Source: Eubacterium sp. (lineage in GTDB: Bacteria; Bacillota; Clostridia; Lachnospirales; Lachnospiraceae). Taken from it: a stretch of DNA of 5,187 nt. The notes below the pieces were generated by a model. The model was not told the DNA's origin. It ran no database searches and saw only the letters and a list, made by a program, of their open reading frames with translations. The position numbers and the translations under genes are program-made. Of the stretch, positions 1 through 5,187 are shown piece by piece. The stretch covers positions 1 to 5,187 of the forward strand of contig JAJGAH010000208.1 in assembly GCA_020844525.1 (NCBI GenBank). The letters are read 5' to 3'. Numbering within the stretch: position 1 is the stretch's first letter; the number at the start of each line of letters is the position of its first letter.

Positions 1-20
1 AGGCAGCATATCAGAATGAC

Positions 21-58
21 AGGGGAACGGGGATTATATAGGGGAATGGGGATTATTT
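21..58. repeat. G-rich 19-bp tandem direct repeat, two copies
   Basis: Two adjacent 19-bp copies, 21-39 (AGGGGAACGGGGATTATAT) and 40-58 (AGGGGAATGGGGATTATTT), match at 17 of 19 positions. Together they give four GGGG runs at 22-25, 29-32, 41-44 and 48-51 with spacers of 3, 8 and 3 nt, and a fifth GGGG lies at 67-70 inside the next gene. This is close to a G-quadruplex pattern, although the 8-nt middle spacer is longer than the usual limit of 7. The second copy ends four bases before the ATG at 62, so its last GGGG may serve as a poor ribosome-binding site. The units resemble the short G-rich repeats found near REP-associated (RAYT) transposases in some Firmicutes, but that link is inference and no transposase is visible. 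Confidence 0.75.
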
Positions 59-61
59 AGA

Positions 62-580
62 ATGAAGGGGATATCCGGTATCAGTATAATGAAGAATAAA
101 AAGGCCGGCATGACAATTCTGGAGATTGTCAAATGGATACTTGTGGCACTGATCATGGCGTTTATTATACATTCTCTCATGGGCAACAGGGTCAGCAAGG
201 CAGATTTCAGTACTGTTTGGAATGCGGTTACGGCGAAGGCAGATTCCTCGAAGATGCAGGAGGGGTCCAATCAGATGATCCGGCGCCTGTATGGACTCGA
301 TCCGGCGCAGTTTGATGAGATCAGGCTGGATTATCCCAAGACCAATATGGGAGCGGAGGAAATTCTTCTGGTCAGATTAAAAAAGACTGATGATCAGGAA
401 ATGGTCAGAACAGCGATGGAATCCAGAAAAAAGACGCAGATGAATAATTTTAACGGTTATGGAACGTATCAATATGCTATGCTCGAAAAAAGTCAGATTG
501 TCATCCGGGGCAATTATGCTTTATTCGTTTCCGCCGAAAATACAGCGGAAATTGTGCAGACATTTGAAAGCGCTCTGTAA
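62..580 (+). CDS. DUF4358 domain membrane-anchored protein
   Basis: A 172-residue protein with a short basic N-terminus (KNKK at 11-14), one membrane helix at about 21-40, and an outside domain from about 45 to 172. That domain has the DUF4358 pattern as I remember it: an RLYGLDP motif (75-81), GAEEILLVRLK (97-107), a central helix that contains SRKKTQMNNF (121-130), and a YALFVSAE strand (152-159) before a C-terminal helix. There is no lipobox cysteine, so the helix is an uncleaved anchor. The family has no established activity; it often sits beside MBOAT and DHHW genes in Lachnospiraceae, as here, where the stop lies 15 nt before the MBOAT start. The start is uncertain. ATG 62 has only a GGGG at 48-51 in front of it, while ATG 89 (residue 10) gives the more usual beginning MKNKKAG but has no good Shine-Dalgarno site. 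The family call is fairly sure; the role as an accessory acylation subunit is inference. Confidence 0.85.
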   Translation: MKGISGISIMKNKKAGMTILEIVKWILVALIMAFIIHSLMGNRVSKADFSTVWNAVTAKADSSKMQEGSNQMIRRLYGLDPAQFDEIRLDYPKTNMGAEEILLVRLKKTDDQEMVRTAMESRKKTQMNNFNGYGTYQYAMLEKSQIVIRGNYALFVSAENTAEIVQTFESAL

Positions 581-595
581 GGGGGAGACCGTATC

Positions 596-1969
596 ATGAG
601 CTTTGGTTCACTTGAATTTATTTTTTTATTTCTTCCGGTTTCCGTTTTGATCTACAGGCTGATTCCCGGAAAGAAGACGCTGGCCAGAAAGATTGTCCTC
701 CTGGTTTTCAGTATCCTGTTTTATATCTGGGGTGACGCTGCAAACAGCATTGTGCTGGCTGTTTCTGTTTTTTTCAATTATGTGTCGGGACAGCAGATCC
801 GAATTCTGGCACAGGAGGAAAATCAGGCGCGGCGTAAAAAAATCACACTGATCAGCACAGTGGCAGTCAATGTTCTGGTGCTGGGTATTTTCAAGTACAG
901 CCGTCTGTCACTTCCCATCGGCATATCATTCTATACTTTTTCCGCGCTGTCCTACGTATTTGATATATACTATGGAAGAGCAGAGGATAGTGGAAGCCTG
1001 CTTGATGAAATGCTGTATATTCTGTTTTTTCCAAAGGTGCTGTCCGGACCGATCATGCAGTACAAAGATTTCAGGAGACAGCTTTCCGAAATCCCGGACA
1101 GCGGGGTCAGGAGAAGCGATTTTAACTCAGGCATGTACTTGTTCATCATTGGACTGTTCAAGAAGGTTCTGATTGCGGATAACCTGGGCACCGCGTTTGG
1201 ACAGATCAGTTCTCTGCAGCATATGGCGGGGCTTACAGCATGGCTGGGCATGATTTATTATTCTCTGGAATTGTATTTCGATTTCAGCGGTTATTCTGAT
1301 ATGGCAATCGGTCTGGCCAGAATGTTCGGATTCCATATTGAGAAGAACTTTGATGATCCGTATCTGTCAGATGGCGTGACTGATTTCTGGAGACGCTGGC
1401 ATATTTCACTGGGCGCCTGGTTCAGGGATTATGTATATATTCCAATGGGAGGAAACCGCTGTTCAAAGGAGATGCAGTTACGAAACCTTTCCTTCGTCTG
1501 GATTCTTACCGGGCTCTGGCATGGAAATACGCTGAACTTTCTGTTCTGGGGAATTTACCATGGATTTTTTGTGATTCTGGAGAAGTTTGTAATCGGAAAA
1601 GCACGAATGTCCATCCCAAAGCCGGTCCGGATTTTTCTGACAGATCTGATTGCGTTCTTCGGATGGATCTTTTTCTTTACGCCATCACTTGGAGGAACAG
1701 TACACTATATCGGTCAGATGTTTGGCGCAGACGGTCTTGGTTTTGCAGACAGCGCGAGTATATATTATCTGACAGGGAATCTGGTTCTTCTGATTGCAGC
1801 GGTGCTGTGCTGTGGACCGGTTCTGAAACAAGTCCATGCATCGCTTGTATATCGGGGCGGGAAGAAGATGGTGTATGTATCTGCGGCTGTACATGCGGTG
1901 CTTCTGATTTTCTGCGTAGCCAACATGGTAGGATCCACCTATTCTACATTCCTGTACTTCAGATTCTAA
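596..1969 (+). CDS. MBOAT family membrane-bound O-acyltransferase (AlgI/DltB-like)
   Basis: A 457-residue integral membrane protein with about ten or more hydrophobic segments, starting at 6-24, 32-47, 50-64 and 83-100 and ending at 425-447. It carries the MBOAT signatures in order: LPIGISFYTF (106-115), FFPKVLSGPIMQY (144-156), YFDFSGYSDMAIGLARMFG (227-245), FWRRWHISLGAWFRDY (264-279) with His269, and TGLWHG (305-310) with the presumed catalytic His309. Members of this family pass acyl groups, usually acetyl or D-alanyl, across the membrane for transfer to envelope polymers. AlgI-like sequence and the DHHW neighbour favour O-acetylation of a polysaccharide; the substrate cannot be read from the sequence. 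The start at 596 has a GGGGGAG ribosome site at 581-587. The next gene begins 14 nt after the stop, so the two are surely co-transcribed. The region between FKY (99-101) and LPIGIS is shorter than I expect for the family. Confidence 0.95.
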   Translation: MSFGSLEFIFLFLPVSVLIYRLIPGKKTLARKIVLLVFSILFYIWGDAANSIVLAVSVFFNYVSGQQIRILAQEENQARRKKITLISTVAVNVLVLGIFKYSRLSLPIGISFYTFSALSYVFDIYYGRAEDSGSLLDEMLYILFFPKVLSGPIMQYKDFRRQLSEIPDSGVRRSDFNSGMYLFIIGLFKKVLIADNLGTAFGQISSLQHMAGLTAWLGMIYYSLELYFDFSGYSDMAIGLARMFGFHIEKNFDDPYLSDGVTDFWRRWHISLGAWFRDYVYIPMGGNRCSKEMQLRNLSFVWILTGLWHGNTLNFLFWGIYHGFFVILEKFVIGKARMSIPKPVRIFLTDLIAFFGWIFFFTPSLGGTVHYIGQMFGADGLGFADSASIYYLTGNLVLLIAAVLCCGPVLKQVHASLVYRGGKKMVYVSAAVHAVLLIFCVANMVGSTYSTFLYFRF

Positions 1970-1983
1970 AAAGGTGAGGAAGT

Positions 1984-3474
1984 ATGACAGAATTCAAGAA
2001 TAATCATCCGGAAGAGCAGAATATCTCCCGTCGGACTGAGAACCGGAGGGAATATTCCGGGACTGATGCAGAAAGAAACCAGAAAGAGATCACTAGGAAA
2101 TCCGGCGGCAGAACCGGTAACAGAAGAAAAAATGGCTCTGCCCACAGGAACGGCCGCAGTAAAAAAATAAAATCCTGGTTCTATAGAATTATGACCAGGA
2201 TGTTTCTTGGGGCGGCAGGCGTTATTCTGATTCTGAATATTCTGGTGCCCTCAAGAACCTTTTCTGCAGATGAGAACAGAAATCTTGCCCAGCGGCCGAA
2301 GCTGACTGCGTCAGGTCTCGTGCGGGGGGATTTCTTCCGGGATTTCAACAGCTATCTGTCGGACCAGTTTGTGGGCAGAGACGTGTGGATGAATATCCGG
2401 TCTCTTGGTGTGGCACTTTTGGGCAATCAGGAATCCGGTAATGTGTTTTTTGGGAAGAAGGGGTATCTGATGGCGAAGCCTGTTGTTCCGGACAAGAAGG
2501 CAGCAGATGGCACAATAGAGGCTGTCAATGACTTTTCAAACCGACACAGGGACCTTCAGATCAATATGCTTCTGGTGCCGGATGCGGCGAGCATTCTGAC
2601 GGACAAACTTCCCGCGAATGCTCCCGTTGAGGATCAGATTGGAGATATCAGGAGCTTTGAAAATCGTCTGGACAGTCAGGTGGGTACTGTCGATGCTGTT
2701 TCTGCCTTGCAGAAAAACAGGGAACAGAAGATTTTTTACAAAACGGATCATCACTGGACGAGTCTTGGCGCCTATGAGGTGTTTCTGGGCGGGGCTGGTC
2801 AGCTTGGAATTGATGCGCCAATTACGGACAACAAGGTGTATACGGTGACAGATTCTTTTCAGGGAACACTTGCGTCACGAAGCGGCCGGCACATCGCACA
2901 TGATTCGATTGAGGTTTACCAGCCTCAGGGTACGGACGTTGCTTATTATGTGAATTACCCGGATACAGGAAGCAAATCCGCTTCCATGTTTGAAAGCGAC
3001 AAGCTGAAGGAAAAAGACCAGTATCAGGTATTTTTCGGGGGAAACCATCCACTGGTGGAGATTCACACCACGGCAGACAACGGACGGAATCTTCTGGTTT
3101 TCAAGGATTCCTATGCAAACAGCTTTATGCAGTTTCTGTACCCGTATTTTCAGAATATCATTATGATAGATCCGAGATATTACTATGACGATGTAGAGAC
3201 GGCAATAACATCTTACGGGATTACCGATGTATTATTTTTATACAGTGCGGACACCCTGTTTGCAGACACGAATCTCGCAGATACTCTGAATGTGGAATCC
3301 GGGGAGACGGGCAGCAGTGCCTCACAGGATAGTGATGCCGGGACGGAAAGTGTGACTTCCTCATCTTCATCTGCAGCATCTGCCTCAGCATCGACGTCTG
3401 TTTCCACCTCTTCCAATGAGGTGCTGACTACGTCTTCTTCCCTGGGAACGGTCAGCAGCACATCTGCCAGCTAA
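1984..3474 (+). CDS. DHHW family protein (AlgJ/AlgX-like SGNH-type acyltransferase partner)
   Basis: A 496-residue protein with four parts. Residues 1-68 are a hydrophilic, Arg/Lys/Asn-rich head that should lie in the cytoplasm. Residues 73-89 form one membrane helix. Residues 91-430 are the outside catalytic region, with ENRNLAQRPKLT (97-108), YLSDQFVGRD (124-133), VFFGKKGYL (154-162), TDHHWTSLGAY (254-264) and VFKDSYANSF (372-381). Residues 438-496 are a low-complexity tail with 34 Ser or Thr in 59 positions. In AlgX the catalytic set is a DxH pair and a serine; by analogy these are Asp255, His257 and Ser376 here. Such proteins accept the acyl group exported by an MBOAT partner and place it on a sugar polymer, or hydrolyse it. 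The start at 1984 follows an AAGGTGAGG site at 1971-1979. The family call is firm; the exact reaction and polymer are unknown, and the head and tail have no assigned function. Confidence 0.93.
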   Translation: MTEFKNNHPEEQNISRRTENRREYSGTDAERNQKEITRKSGGRTGNRRKNGSAHRNGRSKKIKSWFYRIMTRMFLGAAGVILILNILVPSRTFSADENRNLAQRPKLTASGLVRGDFFRDFNSYLSDQFVGRDVWMNIRSLGVALLGNQESGNVFFGKKGYLMAKPVVPDKKAADGTIEAVNDFSNRHRDLQINMLLVPDAASILTDKLPANAPVEDQIGDIRSFENRLDSQVGTVDAVSALQKNREQKIFYKTDHHWTSLGAYEVFLGGAGQLGIDAPITDNKVYTVTDSFQGTLASRSGRHIAHDSIEVYQPQGTDVAYYVNYPDTGSKSASMFESDKLKEKDQYQVFFGGNHPLVEIHTTADNGRNLLVFKDSYANSFMQFLYPYFQNIIMIDPRYYYDDVETAITSYGITDVLFLYSADTLFADTNLADTLNVESGETGSSASQDSDAGTESVTSSSSSAASASASTSVSTSSNEVLTTSSSLGTVSSTSAS

Positions 3475-3535
3475 AAGAGTATCTTCAGGAAAAACATGAA
3501 TATCAATATTTTTTATATTTTCAAGGAGGAACCAA

Positions 3536-4036
3536 ATGGGTGATTTGTTTAAGGAGAAGCTGATATCTGTTCAGCCTACAATGAAAAATCGGTTTATAAA
3601 GGTTTTTTTCGTGATGCTGACCATTCTGCTGTTCTTTTTTGGCGTCATGGTGCATCCTGCATTTCTGCTTGCCGGATTTGCGATGATTCTGCTGGACATC
3701 TGGCTGATTCCGAGGCAGAGCGTTGAGTATGAATATTCTTATGTAAATGGTGTTCTTGACATTGATAAGATTTATTCCAAGCAGACCAGAAAAAAAGGCG
3801 CTTCTTATGAACTCAGCAAGGCGGAGGTGATTGCTCCGGTGCAGTCGGACCATCTCTCGGATTTCCGGAATGTAAAGGTCGTTGATTACACGTCAGGGGC
3901 ACCGGAGGATGAGCGCAATGCCTGGGCTTTTGTGATTACGGAAAATCAGGAGCGGCGGAAGGTGCTGTTTTCGCCGACAGAGGATATGCTGCAGGATATG
4001 CGGATGCGCGCACCCAGCAGATTCTACACTGTATAA
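3536..4036 (+). CDS. Small two-helix membrane protein, DUF6106-like
   Basis: A 166-residue protein with two adjoining membrane helices, about 20-38 and 41-58, separated by a short turn (VHP, 39-41). The N-terminus and the rest of the chain after Arg60 probably share one side, likely the cytoplasm. The soluble part contains EYEYSYVNGVLDIDKIYSK (64-82), a basic KQTRKKG stretch, and a beta-rich region ending in VLFSPTEDMLQDMRMRAPSRFY. This resembles the DUF6106 group of Lachnospiraceae membrane proteins, a match from memory that I hold with moderate confidence; no function is known to me. The architecture recalls small PH-like or bacterial membrane sensor domains, but no motif proves it. The start at 3536 is set by a strong AAGGAGGA site at 3523-3530 with 5-nt spacing. 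It follows the DHHW gene by 61 nt with no clear terminator between them, so read-through from the upstream operon is possible. Confidence 0.8.
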   Translation: MGDLFKEKLISVQPTMKNRFIKVFFVMLTILLFFFGVMVHPAFLLAGFAMILLDIWLIPRQSVEYEYSYVNGVLDIDKIYSKQTRKKGASYELSKAEVIAPVQSDHLSDFRNVKVVDYTSGAPEDERNAWAFVITENQERRKVLFSPTEDMLQDMRMRAPSRFYTV

Positions 4037-4052
4037 GCTCTTCGGAAACACG

Positions 4053-4101
4053 GCCTGGCGAGACGCACGCGAAGCGCGCGTCAGAGACAGGGCGGGCTTT
4101 T
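4053..4101 (+). terminator. GC-rich hairpin, possible weak terminator after the DUF6106-like gene
   Basis: GACGCACGC (4062-4070) and GCGCGCGTC (4074-4082) form a 9-position stem with one A-C mismatch and a GAA loop. A weaker outer pairing joins GCCTG (4053-4057) with CAGGGC (4088-4093) through one bulged G. Four T residues follow at 4098-4101. The hairpin lies 17 nt after the stop at 4036 and just before the guaB promoter, which suits a terminator. The T run is short and is not next to the main stem, so an intrinsic terminator is only possible, not clear. Confidence 0.35.
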
Positions 4102-4105
4102 AGGA

Positions 4106-4134
4106 TTGACTTTCTCAAAACGGTTTGCTAAACT
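4106..4134 (+). promoter_or_regulatory. Sigma-A type promoter for guaB
   Basis: TTGACT (4106-4111) matches the -35 consensus at five of six positions. It is followed by a 17-bp spacer and TAAACT (4129-4134), which matches the -10 consensus at four of six. A TG at 4126-4127, one base before the -10 box, makes it an extended -10 promoter. Transcription should begin near 4140-4142, giving a leader of about 150 nt before the guaB ATG. It is the best promoter that I can see in the window. Confidence 0.75.
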
Positions 4135-4140
4135 CTTTTC

Positions 4141-4288
4141 AATCATAAATTCAGATAGTGGAGAGCTTTTCTCCGGGGTTCTGCTTTACACCTCTTTACG
4201 CAACAGATCTCTTTTGATTCAGGGCTCTGCTCTATTGAATCGTAACTTATTCAAAACAGGTACCAGATAAAAGAAAGGAAGAACGTAT
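4141..4288 (+). promoter_or_regulatory. guaB 5' leader with alternative hairpins
   Basis: The leader of about 150 nt has no reading frame that I would call a gene. A small hairpin forms from GGAGAG (4160-4165) and TTCTCC (4169-4174). Further on, TTGAAT at 4235-4240 can pair in two ways. The upstream GATTCA (4216-4221) pairs with TGAATC (4236-4241), and G-U pairs at both ends (4215/4242 and 4222/4235) extend this stem to eight. Alternatively TTGAAT pairs with ATTCAA (4249-4254) across an 8-nt loop. Both cannot form together. The guaB ribosome site AAAGGAAG lies at 4274-4281. I see no guanine-riboswitch core sequence and no PurR-like box. The structures are real inverted repeats, but regulation by them is inference. 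Confidence 0.45.
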
Positions 4289-5187
4289 ATGGGACAGATT
4301 ATCGGCGAGGGTATTACTTTTGATGATGTACTTTTAGTACCGCAGTATTCAACAGTAACTCCGAATCTGGTGGATCTTGGAACGCAGCTCACGAAGAAAA
4401 TCAAATTGAATATTCCCCTTATGAGTGCAGGAATGGATACAGTGACCGAGCATCGCATGGCGATATCCATGGCCAGACAGGGCGGAATCGGAATTATCCA
4501 CAAGAATATGACAATTGAGCAGCAGGCCGATGAAGTCGATAAAGTGAAACGTTCAGAAAATGGTGTCATTACAGACCCGTTTTATCTGTCCCCGGAGGAT
4601 ACACTGGCAGATGCCAATGCACTGATGGCCAAGTACCGCATTTCCGGTGTGCCGATTACTGTAGGCAAGAAGCTGGTTGGTATCATCACCAATCGTGACC
4701 TTCTCTTTGAGACCGATTTCAGCAAGAAGATCAAGGAATCCATGACATCGGAAAATCTGATTACCGCGAAGGAAGGCGTTACGCTGGAAGAGGCAAAGAG
4801 TCTCCTGGCCAAGGCCAGAAAGGAAAAACTGCCGATCGTAGATGATGAGGGAAATCTCAAGGGCCTGATTACGATCAAGGATATTGAAAAGCAGATCAAG
4901 TATCCCAATGCTGCAAAGGATGATTATGGGCGGCTTCTGTGCGGCGCTGCGATAGGTATTACAGACGATGTTCTGGACCGCGTAGACGCACTTGTCAAAG
5001 CACATGTGGACTGTGTTGTCATTGATTCTGCACACGGCCATTCCGCCAATATTTTCAAATGCCTGCGTATGGTGAAGAGTGAGTTCCCGGATCTGCAGGT
5101 TATCGCAGGTAATGTTGCGACGGCAGAAGCAACACACGACCTGATTGAGGCAGGAGCTGACTGCGTAAAGGTTGGAATCGGACCCGG
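4289..5187 (+). CDS. guaB: IMP dehydrogenase, N-terminal part, cut by the window edge
   Basis: This gene oxidises IMP to XMP with NAD+, the committed step to GTP, in the cytoplasm. The frame is open from ATG 4289 to the right edge and encodes 299 complete residues, with the first two bases of a 300th codon (Gly) at the end; the usual length is about 485-490. Visible landmarks are FDDVLLVP (11-18), SAGMDTVTE (46-54), GGIGIIHKN (65-73), a CBS pair at about 95-203 (RISGVPIT at 117-124, [16 protein letters not shown] at 180-195), the NAD-site segment [10 protein letters not shown] (243-252), AGNVAT (273-278) and VKVGIGPG (293-300). The catalytic cysteine, normally three residues after this GPG, lies just past the edge, as do the flap and the C-terminus. 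The ribosome site AAAGGAAG (4274-4281) supports the start. It has its own promoter at 4106-4134. The identification is firm, and the wording of the protein is typical of Lachnospiraceae. Confidence 0.98.
   Translation, partial: MGQIIGEGITFDDVLLVPQYSTVTPNLVDLGTQLTKKIKLNIPLMSAGMDTVTEHRMAISMARQGGIGIIHKNMTIEQQADEVDKVKRSENGVITDPFYLSPEDTLADANALMAKYRISGVPITVGKKLVGIITNRDLLFETDFSKKIKESMTSENLITAKEGVTLEEAKSLLAKARKEKLPIVDDEGNLKGLITIKDIEKQIKYPNAAKDDYGRLLCGAAIGITDDVLDRVDALVKAHVDCVVIDSAHGHSANIFKCLRMVKSEFPDLQVIAGNVATAEATHDLIEAGADCVKVGIGP

Noticed and set aside
1..60. Frame 1 is open from the left edge to a TAG at 58-60 and could be the tail of an upstream gene.
   Set aside because: Only 19 codons are visible, they are made mostly of the G-rich repeat, and frame 3 is also open to a TAG at 39-41. 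Neither can be supported.
870..1172. A 100-residue plus-strand frame inside the MBOAT gene, considered as a sign of a frameshift near the shortened loop.
   Set aside because: The MBOAT frame is intact with all its motifs on both sides, and the alternative frame has no family resemblance.
3213..3461. An 82-residue open frame on the minus strand opposite the DHHW tail.
   Set aside because: It mirrors the Ser/Thr-rich coding repeat, is acidic low-complexity, and lies wholly inside a firm gene.
3484..3512. A possible promoter, TTCAGG and TATTTT with 17-bp spacing, before the DUF6106-like gene.
   Set aside because: It matches only three of six and four of six consensus bases in AT-rich sequence, so chance is a sufficient explanation.
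3501..3520. An AATAT/ATATT inverted repeat before a T run, as a terminator after the DHHW gene.
   Set aside because: The loop would be only two bases and the stem is all A-T, so it would not be a stable terminator.
4141..4288. A purine riboswitch before guaB.
   Set aside because: The conserved core segments of the purine riboswitch are not present; only simple inverted repeats are seen.
4219..5137. Several long open frames on the minus strand (up to 194 residues) in the guaB region.
   Set aside because: They are antisense to a clearly conserved GuaB protein and show no recognisable domain or ribosome site.

Overview
The window looks like a chromosomal segment of a Clostridia-class Firmicute, most likely Lachnospiraceae. 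The reasons are purine-rich Shine-Dalgarno sites before most genes, the wording of the GuaB protein, and the DUF4358 / MBOAT / DHHW gene trio, an arrangement I know from that family. This placement rests on protein resemblance by memory, not on a search. All genes that I accept are on the + strand.

Layout. Positions 1-61 hold a G-rich 19-bp tandem repeat (17/19 identical) and no complete gene. Positions 62-3474 are a tightly packed set of three genes with 14-15 nt gaps: a single-pass membrane DUF4358 protein, a multi-pass MBOAT O-acyltransferase of the AlgI/DltB type, and a DHHW (AlgJ/AlgX-like, SGNH-type) protein with a basic N-terminal head and a Ser/Thr-rich tail. After a 61-nt gap, 3536-4036 encodes a small two-helix membrane protein that resembles DUF6106. 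A 252-nt gap follows, with a GC-rich hairpin, a good extended -10 promoter and a leader of about 150 nt. It leads into guaB (IMP dehydrogenase), which starts at 4289 and runs off the right edge before its catalytic cysteine.

How the genes work together. The trio is best read as a cell-envelope acylation cassette. The MBOAT protein would pass an acyl group across the membrane, the DHHW protein would act on the outer face as acyl carrier or transferase, and the DUF4358 protein would be an accessory subunit of unknown role. The polymer that is modified cannot be told from this window. The DUF6106-like gene and guaB look like separate units; guaB has its own promoter and is a housekeeping gene of GTP synthesis.

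The points most worth a second look are the mutually exclusive hairpins in the guaB leader, the apparent loss of about 20-25 residues in the MBOAT protein just before its LPIGISFYTF motif, the possible role of DUF4358 as a partner in the acylation cassette, and the G-rich tandem repeat at the left edge. I found no CRISPR array, tRNA, rRNA or intact mobile element.
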